Shown here piece by piece: positions 46,148-56,100 of a DNA stretch of 64,000 nt. Source of the DNA: Pohlia nutans (Eukaryota; Streptophyta; Bryopsida; Bryales; Mniaceae); NCBI GenBank assembly GCA_022496805.1, contig CM040104.1, forward strand, positions 7,105,650 through 7,169,649, in the 5' to 3' direction. The number at the start of each line of letters is the position of its first letter. Within the stretch, counting starts at the first letter, position 1. The position numbers and the translations under genes are program-made. The notes beneath the pieces were generated by a model, which searched no databases, was not told where the DNA came from, and saw nothing but the letters and a program-made list of their open reading frames with translations.

Positions 46148-48872
46148 CCACACTTCTTTCCAAAAAGCACCTTACACCACACCAATGGCAAAATGCCTGC
46201 ACCTCTCTTGACCACATTATACAAAACATTTCTAAAACACTCATTCAAACATGCAGTGCTCCACCCCTCCCTCAACTAACAAACCGCACAAACCAACAAG
46301 GCGGGTTCTTACCTAGAAAACTTCAAAAAAAATGGAAAACACACCTCTCTACATACCATCTCATCCGCAAAGCAATCTACATCACTAAAACCAACCCCCA
46401 TTGGCGCACACACCCCATACTAAGAAAACTAACCAATCACCCCCATACCACTATCCCCTCACCACCCACCCTCGATAACTCACTAAATGATTGGATCACT
46501 TCGCTAGCTAACATAGCCAAAACAGCCAACAAACAAGCACGCAAAATCACCACACTCTACACACAAACATGCGTCAAAAAAGCCATAACCAAATACCGAC
46601 AATTATATGATACAAGTCCAAAAAAAATCAATAAAAGAGTCTTTAAAAACCAAAACACACCCCCACTCGACTGCATATTAGATCGAAATGACAACATTCT
46701 AACTAATCCAACAGATATCGCTAACGAAATACACATTCAACAATCCATATCAAACAGACCTACGGTTCCCACATGTCACTATCAACCTGATCACCCAAAC
46801 CAATGTACATGTGGAGTAAGACAATACCCATGGCATGACATTGATGGTTTTGTTATAGACAAACGCGGAAACCCACTAAAACCCCTACATGAATACTTTG
46901 ACCAAGAAACATATGACATATGCCTCAAGAACTTTGCAAACAACAAAACCCCCGGACCCGATAAAATTGCAAACATAATATTAAAAAATATGCCAGACAA
47001 CTTTCAAAAACTACTATTGCTATTCTTCTCACATTGCTACAAACAAAAACAAATCCCAACCTCTTGGAAAACTAGCCATACTATCTTACTATATAAAAAA
47101 GGAGATCCCTTCCAGCTCCCAAACCACCGACCCATTGCCTTAGCCAACACGATATACAAACTCTTCACTAGCACCCTCACACTAATCCTTGCAGCCTATG
47201 GAGAAACTCACCAAATACTACATGACAGTCAAGAAGGATTTAGAGCAAAAAGGTGCACATCCAGGCAACTACAACTACTCATTGCAGCATTAGAAGACGC
47301 ACGCTTTTCAAATCAAGACATCTACCTCCTATACATTGATTTTAAAAACGCATTTGGATCACTAGACCACCCCAGACTCCTCACTATCATTAAAGACCTT
47401 GGCTACCCCGAAGACGCAGTTGCATTGATAGGAAACATATATTCACATTCACACACCATCATCACCGGTGAACACTTTGGCCACACAAAACCCATACCCA
47501 TACAACGAGGAACCATTCAAGGAGATACGTTAAGCCCATACTTATTCCTCATATTCTTGGAACCATTACTACGCTGGCTACAAAGAGGACCCAATGGATA
47601 TAAATTTGGTACATCAAACATTACAATCAGCTCAGCTGCATATGCAGATGACCTAGCAGCTATAACTAGCAATCTCCAATCCCTACAATACCAACTCAAC
47701 AAACTAGATAAATACTGTGAATGGGCCGGGATGGATTTGGGAGTACCCAAATGTGCCGTTACTGGCTGCCCCAACAAATCTAAGATAAGTCCCACCAATT
47801 CAAACAACACATACAAGATCACAATATCCACTATAGAAACCAACAAATTCCTACGTTACACCAAAATGAACCATATGTATACTTGGGTATACAACTAGTA
47901 CCCTCCCTTAAATGGAAACTTCAAACCCACATCACAACCAAAAAAGTCACAGACCAATGCAAACAACTCTCTCAATGCCCAACTACGATGAAACAACGAA
48001 TAAGCATGGTTGACACAGTCATTCGAGCAGGTATAGCCTACAGCTTCTATGCAGTCTCATATTCCCTACCAGCCATTAAAAAACTTGACAAAAAAATCAT
48101 CAGTATTCAAAAGACCATCTGCGGGCTCCCAAAATGCACAGCCAATGTAATCACACAACTCCCCCGTGATATGTTTGGACTTGAAGCCTTCTCTCTAAAA
48201 AATGCATACCTTAGATGCATCGGTGAACAACTCAGGAATGCAGTCAACGACCCTGGACGTGTAGGGACAATATACAAAGGCCTTATTCAACACATCTTAG
48301 CCAAATACGGAGGAGCACAAGACATACCACGTATAAAACCCCAAGACTGTGTCAGATCCCCAACTATACGTACCTTATATTTTCTAAAAAAGATTAACGG
48401 CATTCACCTCAAAAGCACATATGAAACATTTCAACTTCACGCCACTAAACTAGAAACACAATGGATGCTACAAGCAACCATCGAACTCCCCCACCTTAAC
48501 CCCACCCTCTCCCTTAAACTCCTACAACAAAATATCTCCGAAATCAAACACATCACCTTCCCAAATGGCACCTCCCTCATGTCCCCAGAAGACTTTAAAC
48601 TTTACTACCACACCCCAACCAAGTTAGAAAAAAGTGCCTTACATATTGCTGAACAACTCTTCTGTTATCCCACTTGCCAACCACAATGCCACCCCCAATG
48701 CCAAGACCACCACGCACCTCGCACCCTTAAAGGATGTTACATATCAGATAACCACACCCTCACACCTCGACACCCGTTTAACCCCATACAACCCCCAGTT
48801 ATACACCCACCACTATCCCACCCACCCCCAACATCAAAAACAACCCTCTACAATTCCCTATACACACCATAA
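46119..48872 (+). pseudogene. LINE ORF2, central part: reverse transcriptase
   Basis: The frame runs without stops from about 46119 to 47898, then shifts -1 near 47840 and continues to 48872. RT motifs in order: KTPGPDKIAN, NHRPIALANTIYKLF, DSQEGFRAKR, LLYIDFKNAFGSLDH, IQRGTIQGDTLSPYLF, AAYADDLAAI (catalytic YADD), then WAGMDLGVPKCAVTG and, after the shift, YVYLGIQLVPSLKW. These fit APE-type LINE reverse transcriptases. Downstream (48000-48870) is a helical thumb/connection region with RAGIAYSFYAVSY, then a Pro/His-rich linker. Confidence 0.85.
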
Positions 48873-50209
48873 TTGCTCACAAAACAATCAAAACAAAAGA
48901 CACAAATAACATCCCCAAAATTTATAACACATACCTGTGCCAATGGAATACGCCAACTAACGACACATATACCAAATGGATGCCCCAACGAGACCTCTTC
49001 CCACACAATTGCCCACCCACAACTACCCACAACATTTCTTTACTTACAAATTACTACAAACAACTCCAACACAAACACTACACAAACATCATAAACCAAT
49101 CTTTCACTCTCGACCAACCCAAAGACACACGCTTTATACCACCTCCAACAAGTCTACCACATACACAAATCTCTATCCGCGAATGCAACCCAGACAAAGA
49201 TATAATGTCAAATCAGAACACTATACAAACCCAAAACAGCCTCTCTTCCATATATGACAACAACGGCAAACATATTATCACAATCCCCTATGCCCGAGTC
49301 CAATGGCTTTTGCAACAATTTAACAACTCAATATATAAGACATATGACCTAACACCATTACCACAATCCTTTGAAACAAAAATTGTATGGCTTTACCAAA
49401 GATATAGACATACCACATCGAAAAAACACCCAACACAATCCCCTCAACACACACTCCCACACACATTGCTAGACTCCATTCTCACTTCACTTAATATTAC
49501 TCACTCATACTTTTCATCACCAACCACATGCTCAACAAAACTCACACAATTTTACTCCCCTTTCCCACGAGATAAAATATTTGGATCACTGGGAACGGCA
49601 TTTCAATATAAATGGAAAGGAATAGGCTATGCACACCCACATAACGAAGAAACTACTCAAAAAGCCATACATTGGGCTAGATTGGCAGCAAAAAATTACC
49701 CAAACCCCATAACCATATTAACCATCCCAGACACAAACTGGTACCAAAATCCCTCTTCCTATCAAGGCCCATACCTCGACACACACGTATTCATACACTT
49801 TGAAGCAGATACCATTACTTATGACGAACCCATTGTTCCAACACATAGACCCAAACCACATCCTGAAGCACTTGCAATCCAGATACTATGTATACACCAT
49901 CAAGACAAACCTATCTATAATAACGAACAAATCAACACCCTCAAAACAACAATTAATAATCTTCATATACCACATTATCACATTCAAAAAATACCACACA
50001 CCCCACCCAATATCACAGTAAATACCAGCACACAATGGAATAAACTCATTTACCCCCTCCATTACAACACAACAACCACAAACACACCTCCAATACCTAA
50101 TTTCCTAATAAATAAACCACTCCGCTATCCACCAATATACAACTACTACACAGATGGCTCATACCACCAAAAAGACATGAAGATGGATATTGGATCTGTG
50201 AAAAAGTAG
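48872..50209 (+). pseudogene. LINE ORF2, segment between RT and RNase H: possible adenine methyltransferase-like domain
   Basis: The frame continues after another -1 shift near 48865. It contains PFPRDKIFGSLGTAFQYKW, then GIGYAHPHNEETTQKAIHWA, RLAAKNYPNPITILTIPD and DTHVFIHFEADTITY. A FGS-x-G-x-F element, then a G-x-G-Y-x-HPxx segment and a following helix and strand, recall the NPPF/HPPY region of PCIF1-like N6-adenine methyltransferases. The motif reads HPHN here, so activity would be lost. This identification is from pattern memory only. The RNase H domain starts at YNYYTDGSYHQK near the end of this frame. Confidence 0.4.
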
Positions 50210-51042
50210 GATACGGGATCTACCACGCAACCAAACCCAACATGCAGATCTCAAAACGCCTACCTGAACTACAAACCGCATTTCGCGCATAACTTATGGC
50301 CATTCACAAAACTCTCAAAATAATCACACAAAAATACTTCAATGAACCCGCTCACATATTTACTGATTGCCTTAATTGTCTATATCTACTCAACACCCAA
50401 ATAAAACACCCAACCCTTCACCGTAATCACCTAGATATAACCATCCTAACCTCCATAGTCACCATGCTACATAACCGCACACAACCCACCACCTTAAATA
50501 AAATAAAAGCCCATGCCAATATTGAAGGAAATGAACAAGCAGATAAACTAGCCAAAGCTGGTACCAACAAAGAATATAAATTTGCTACCAAACCACACGA
50601 ATTTGCACATACCATACCATTTTATTACCAAAAAGATTCTTGGCCAGGCCCATCCAGACGTCCTGACAAAGGACCTGTACGGTGCCTTGATACATACATC
50701 TCACAAAGAGACCGCAGGAAAAATGTGGAACTCATGGCTCGACAATTTCCCAACATTAACAAATGGACCACAAACCCAGACATAGACAATGACCTATCTA
50801 ACGATTTTTGGACTAATCCCACCATCACAGACTCACAAAAAACCACCATATTAAAATTTAGAACGGGCCAATACATGGGCAATGCTAGGAAACAACTCTT
50901 CTTTGGCATAGAACGATTCCCCTCCATCACATGCCCCATCTGTAACTCACAAGATTCTGACACCTGGCTCCACGTTCTTCTCAAATGCAAACACCACCAC
51001 ATACATGCACTCAGAGTTAAAAGACATAATAAAGCAATATGA
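50140..51042 (+). pseudogene. LINE ORF2: RNase H domain and CCHC finger
   Basis: The first catalytic Asp is in YYTDGSYHQK (about 50145, upstream frame). A -1 shift near 50172 leads to HEDGYWICEKVGYGIYHA. The expected second residue, Glu of ELMA, is replaced by TAA at 50290-50292 (TAFRA-stop-LMAI). The third Asp is in HIFTDCLNCLYLL and the last His/Asp in KAHANIEGNEQADKLA. Then comes a zinc-binding pattern, CPICNSQDSDTWLHVLLKC, followed by HALRVKRHNKAI, the RHN motif seen in a group of algal and protist LINEs. TGA at 51040-51042 closes the frame, probably for TGG. Confidence 0.75.
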
Positions 51043-51580
51043 ACATTCCGCAAACTAATATTGTCTACATACAAATCCCGATGCTACATCCTCATGAATG
51101 CAGGCACATTCAATAGCAACCCACCAGAAAACACAGTACCCACATGGCTCCTCCCATGCACATGCATAAACCACAGATGTCAATGTAACGCACGATTAAA
51201 ACCAGATATCCTTTGCATTAAAGGCCTCCCCTCCTCTACTACCACAAGATCACATCACAATTCAATTTATTGAATTCACATACACTAATGATAGATTCTT
51301 TCAAGACACTATAAATAATAAAATTGCAAAATACCAACCACTACTTAACAACATAATAGCTCTGGGCTGGAAAGTGGACCCCATCATTATCATCACTGCA
51401 GGGGCACGAGGAACCACTCACGCCTCCTCCATGAATACTCTAGAAGACAAATTTATAATTCCAAAAACTCTCATACACAAAACATTTAAAGAAATTAACA
51501 CCATTGCAATACATCACGCCGGATCAATTCTTCTACACAAACGAAAAATCGAAAATAACCAACCATTACCACTTGAGTAG
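51043..51580 (+). pseudogene. LINE ORF2, C-terminal tail: possible PD-(D/E)XK nuclease segment
   Basis: Continues the frame after the stop: CYILMNAGTF, TWLLPCTC, RLKPDILCIKGLP. After a frame change near 51250 it goes on with IQFIEFTYTNDRFFQDTI, KIAKYQPLL, ALGWKVDPIIIITAGARG and ends QPLPLE at 51580. The P-D, then hydrophobic-Glu-x-Thr, then K-x-x-K-Y order is like a PD-(D/E)XK fold, although the Lys after Glu is missing. Both APE and a restriction-like nuclease in one LINE would recall the Dualen group. Tentative. Confidence 0.4.
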
Positions 51581-51625
51581 TAAAAGGGGGAGAGGTGTCT
51601 TTTGATAACAACCACCACCCTAAAC

Positions 51626-52087
51626 TTATTCCATCTGTAGGAAGTTAAGGATGCGCTTGATAGTGCTTGCAACGTAATCTGCACGATCGGATCTTGCTAG
51701 AGGATTCCCCGGACCTTTCAACCACCGTTGATGGCATGGACTACCTTTGATCGGCTTAGACATGCAATAATTATACTGCTCGTCATTTAAACCCTCGTAA
51801 CTTGCTTGAAACACAACTTCTCTGGTGCCCGGTTCAACACACCCTACTTGAAGAAGAATCACCAGAGCCCGAGCATCCCGTTGAAGATCACCGTGCCAGC
51901 GTTGGTCTAAACGAGGTTGTTTTGGCAGACGAGACAGCCCCACTTCATCTCGAAGTGTTGATACCGTTGGTATAGTAACAACTGGTTGAGACAGCTGATC
52001 CGGTAACTGCGCCAACGAAAGTTCTAGTTCAGCCGCTGGCTGCGATCCTAAATCTTCCGACTCTACTGAAACCCTCCAGTTCGACAT
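51626..52087 (-). CDS. Uncharacterised protein, 153 aa
   Basis: An ATG-started minus-strand frame (MSNWRVSVESEDLGSQPAA) ending RILNFLQME. Composition and codon use are balanced and unlike the A/C-biased LINE just upstream. It has an acidic, Leu/Pro-rich N-terminal half and a C-terminal half with GCVEPGTREVVFQASYEGL and SPCHQRWLKGPGNPLARSDR. No signal peptide or membrane segment. I do not recognise the family. It may be a real small gene, an exon of one, or cargo captured in the LINE 3' region. Confidence 0.4.
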   Translation of the reverse strand: MSNWRVSVESEDLGSQPAAELELSLAQLPDQLSQPVVTIPTVSTLRDEVGLSRLPKQPRLDQRWHGDLQRDARALVILLQVGCVEPGTREVVFQASYEGLNDEQYNYCMSKPIKGSPCHQRWLKGPGNPLARSDRADYVASTIKRILNFLQME

Positions 52088-52093
52088 CTTCAA

Positions 52094-52347
52094 ATCGAAA
52101 ACAAACTACTCTACACACTCCCCACAACCAAAGAGAATACTCTACACTGGCAAAGCCAACTCAAGATCTTTTCTTATACAATAACTTCAAGGGCAAGAAA
52201 CGTAACGTTGAAGCTATTCCGAAACGTCACCTCGAAACTGTTCTATTTAAAAAAAAAAAAAAGAAAAAAAAAAAAAAAGCTTTAGACTCAAAAGTAGACC
52301 CCACCCTCATCGACGAAAAATCTTCAAGACAAATTCAAAACCCATTA

Positions 52348-52381
<34 letters not shown>

Positions 52382-53140
52382 TAATAAAATAATAAAAATA
52401 AAAATAATAAAATAATAAAATAAAAAATAAAAAATAATCACACGGACCATATGGGAATCAAACAGGACCACTTCACTGCAACATCTAAATCATACACAAC
52501 CAACCATCGAAGTCATAACTCGGCGACCACTCTCTCATACCTGCCCCATTTATACACCAAAAGAAACCTGAGTCTTTCCATGTACTCCATGTTAGGTTAG
52601 CTTAATCATCTAGTTTATGTCTCTTCTAGAGTGTCTATTCCTGAAAGGGGAGAGTAGTTTTGCACCATTAACCCTTTGCCATGTGGGTACTGGATTAATG
52701 GCTAAACGAACAGACACTTTATTCACGCCGGCCTAGTGCTTCTAGACCGGAGTTCCTATCTATCCTATCTATCTATCTATCTAGTCTCTCCTCTGGTGGG
52801 GCAGAGACAATAAAACCACAAAATTCACAAAGTGGCCGTTCCCTTCTCTACCTTTTCCTCTTTGAATAGAATCAACGGATATTGGCAATTTTCTCTATAG
52901 GCGGGTATCAATCCCAGTGTTCCCAGTGGTGTTCCCATTTCTGTTCCCGATATCGTTCTCGTCTTCGTCTTCACGAAATCGGTGCGTCGTGGGTGCGAGG
53001 AGGAGCTGTGGATGCGTGGTGAGATTTGGGGTTGCGAAGCTTTGGTTGGACTTTGAGCGTTGTTGTTGTTGCTGTTGCGAATTGCACAGTAGTGCAATTT
53101 TCGCATTATATTGCATTTGGGGGTTGGATCGTTGGGCACC
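52094..53140. other. Spacer with poly(A), (AAT)n and (CTAT)n tracts
   Basis: An A-tract lies at about 52248-52278 and (AAT)n/AT-rich repeats at about 52347-52437; these could be LINE tails. (CTAT)n lies at about 52755-52782. The segment TTAACCCTTTGCCATGTGGG near 52665 resembles a family-3 TTAA element end. The last about 300 bp should contain the mL45 promoter and 5' UTR; no TATA box was clear. Confidence 0.55.
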
Positions 53141-56100
53141 ATGTTGGGCATGCGGGGGTTGGGGCGCAGGCTGCCCGCACTGGCTCGCCTGGCGCAGTCG
53201 TCGTCGTCGTCGTCGCAGGGCTGCTCGGCTGCTGCTGCCCCGCTCTTGGATGCCTCCACCTACGCCAAGGACGACCATCGTGTGGGCGATGCGGCTGTCG
53301 CGCTCTCTCCTTTCATGCCGCTCTCTTCGCGGCACTTCTCCCGCGGTAGGTCTTGAAACAGAATCGTTCCTTGGTCTCTTTCGAGCTCGTTTCTGCATCT
53401 CTGTTACCATTGTTAGCTGACGGCGTGAATTCTTCCAGCTAATCCACGCCCCGCTGGGTTTTAGCCTCATGCCCTCAGTTTGGTCAATTTAAGGGCACGG
53501 TTTCATGCGCCTTATATGTTCATGCTGCAGAAATCGCTATTGCATAGTTTAATTGTCAAATTTCTAGCTCCAATTGCTGGATCAGTCTTCTAGGACGTGA
53601 ACAAACCGAAAAATAATAATCGATTCATGGGAGGTTTTAGTGAGTGACCATTGAGAATGGCCAATTTCAGGGCAATCAAGCACCAGTAATTAAAATGTGA
53701 ATGACTTTCAGATGGATTCAAAAATCAATCACATTGCCCAAACGAATTAGGGTTTGTGGAATGGAAGACGGGATAATCAGTACATTCTCAAGAGGTCATA
53801 GAATTCGTTTGAGGTTGTTTCTTTTGTGTACCTTCGCATTCAATCTTGGGGACGCTGTTTCCTGATTCAGAGACGAGGATCGATGAGACTAGAATTGAAT
53901 TTAGGGTTAGCATCTAGACTCGTGCTTTAAAAGATGTTGTTTGTTCCTTATGGGCTAAGTATGTAGGGAAGGTGAAACTCACAATTCGATTGCCATTTGC
54001 CAGGATTTGCGTCGGACGCTCTGGCAGGGACGCCTACAGAACATGGATTAGGGTTTCGTCAGCTGCGCTCTCTGGTACTCAATTGTGGCCCGTTTGTGTG
54101 GTTGCTCAAATTTAGGGTTTAGGGTTTAGGGTCCAATTAAGGTTGGAATGAGTGATCTGACTTCGTGGTGGTATTTAGAGAACTCATGAATCATTTTTTC
54201 AACCAAAGCAAGTGAATATGAGAAGGAATGGAAGTGAAACCACGTTTTTCTAGAAAGCTATGCATTTGATATGAATTTTTGAAAGGTGAAGCTTTACTAG
54301 TCGTAAGTCATCCCAATAGGAGTAAGTGCATTTATAATGATGATGTCACTCATTTATTGTTGCCACAATATTTACTTTAAAGACCACATTCTTTGTAAAT
54401 ACTTCTACTCTGGCCCTTCTCAAAAGGTAGAAGATCCGATTGATCTCACTTTCGAATGAAACTTTGATTTGTGCCATTGTGCTAAAAATCTCATTTATTC
54501 AAGATAACTGATTTTACACCAAATTCATGCGTCCCACAGCAGCAGATGTCCACAATAAAACCGTGGCCTTCTACCTTACTTCTTAACAACCATTAGTTTG
54601 TATTTGATGGGCAGATTTTAACACAAAGCTCTATTCGGGGTGACCGCGGATTTGCAAAGGCTGTTGCTTTGCCTCCTCAGATGCAAAAACCAGTAAGTGG
54701 TTCCTTGACATTTCAATGTGCAGCTTCCTATGTGTTTACACAAACCTGCAATCCTTTGTCTGCATTTATAGTAGTTCAATTTCAGATGTATGTCACCCTC
54801 TCTCTGCTTGTCAAAGTTCCTCCTCGTTTTGTGTGATTTTGAAAGGTTGTGGTATTGCTATACATTATTCCTTTTTCTTTTCTTGATAATGACGTATATT
54901 CCTATCATGGTACAGATGAAATTACGTGTTTACATGGGGAGTCCTGGAGTCATTGGAGAACCGTGGAAACCTCTTCAACCACTGCCTTTTTTAAAACGGT
55001 CCGTCTTTGGTCCTCCTTTTACTCAGTCTCTTCAAACTTCAATGAACTTCTGCTTCCTTTAGACAGTCCCTTTTTCTGTGTTCATCGTCCTACCCAAAAC
55101 CTCCCACCTGTACTGTCTGAGATGATATCTTTAATTGGCACACTTTTTCATGTCCGCGTCTTAATCTGCTTTTATTATATGCTTTGTGCTGTGGTTTCAG
55201 ATGGTTTACAAAAGAAGGATGGAAGATCAGAAAGCAGAATGTTCAAGGCATGGTATGGATCAGGGAGATCATTTGTTATTTAGTGCATTCAAAATCTTGA
55301 AACTTTTTAATAATTTTATGAAAAAGAAAATATATGACATACTTGTGATTTTGAATTTTCCATAATTTGAGAGAGCACGCACTGGTGCTGCAAATAGCAC
55401 CATTAGAAATCATTCTTGAGTCTAGCAATACCCAACATGACTTCTAAGAAGCTTCCTATTGGATGAAAGCAATCATTGAATGTGATGAATGTGACAAATA
55501 TATCCTGTACAGCATTTAAGCCCTAGGAGACCAAGGATTCATGGTTTTAAAATGTCAAGTTCAATTGATTATATTGTGAAAAATATAATTTAGATGAGAC
55601 CAAACTTTATATCACCAGAATCAGTGAAGAACATTGCATGTGTTGGTCAAAAAATAAACAAATTTGAACACATAGGACGTACTCAGAACTTTGAAGAAAA
55701 ACATGAGGCCCGATTTGGGCTTCTTGGTCCTTTAGGGGTTAAGGGGTTAAAGAGATACTGTGACCAATTAAAGTGCACGCTGGTTCTTCTGAAATTGGTG
55801 AATATGAATTTCTGGATATTGGATGATCATTTTGTTGGATATTCTGTGGGTTAAAGAGTGGGTGCTCAGACGTCGTGTCGATGAATTTCGTTATGGCAGC
55901 TGAAAACAGGTTTCACATTAGCGAAAATACGACAGAAGACAAAAGGCTATAGCCAAACCAAGTTCTACAGGGATGCTACTGATCTTTATAAAGAGGCAGG
56001 TTTCGCACCTCGGTTTTATCACTCTGTTTGTATCCTACTAGTTTTTTTTTCTGTTCTAAACCTGAGCGCTTGCAGAACATAATCCCTAACAACAACTGAG

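Larger units (their letters stand above)
40690..51600 (+). mobile_element. Non-LTR retrotransposon (LINE), long, multi-domain, decayed
   Basis: Order: ORF1p with RRM-like domain, AP endonuclease, reverse transcriptase, a methyltransferase-like segment, RNase H, a CCHC finger with an RHN motif, and a possible PD-(D/E)XK segment. No LTRs. From about 43150 to 51580 the plus strand is strongly A+C rich, while ORF1 is much less so. The coding region is broken by a stop in ORF1, a stop at the RNase H glutamate, a stop after the RHN motif, and several single-base shifts. Exact ends were not resolved. The 3' end may reach a poly(A) tract near 52250, but an antisense ORF lies in between. Confidence 0.8.

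Noticed and set aside
52825..53470. Minus- and plus-strand ORFs of 80-190 codons overlapping the mL45 5' region
   Set aside because: They are shadows of the GC-rich first exon and its flanks; the mL45 exon model fits this DNA better.
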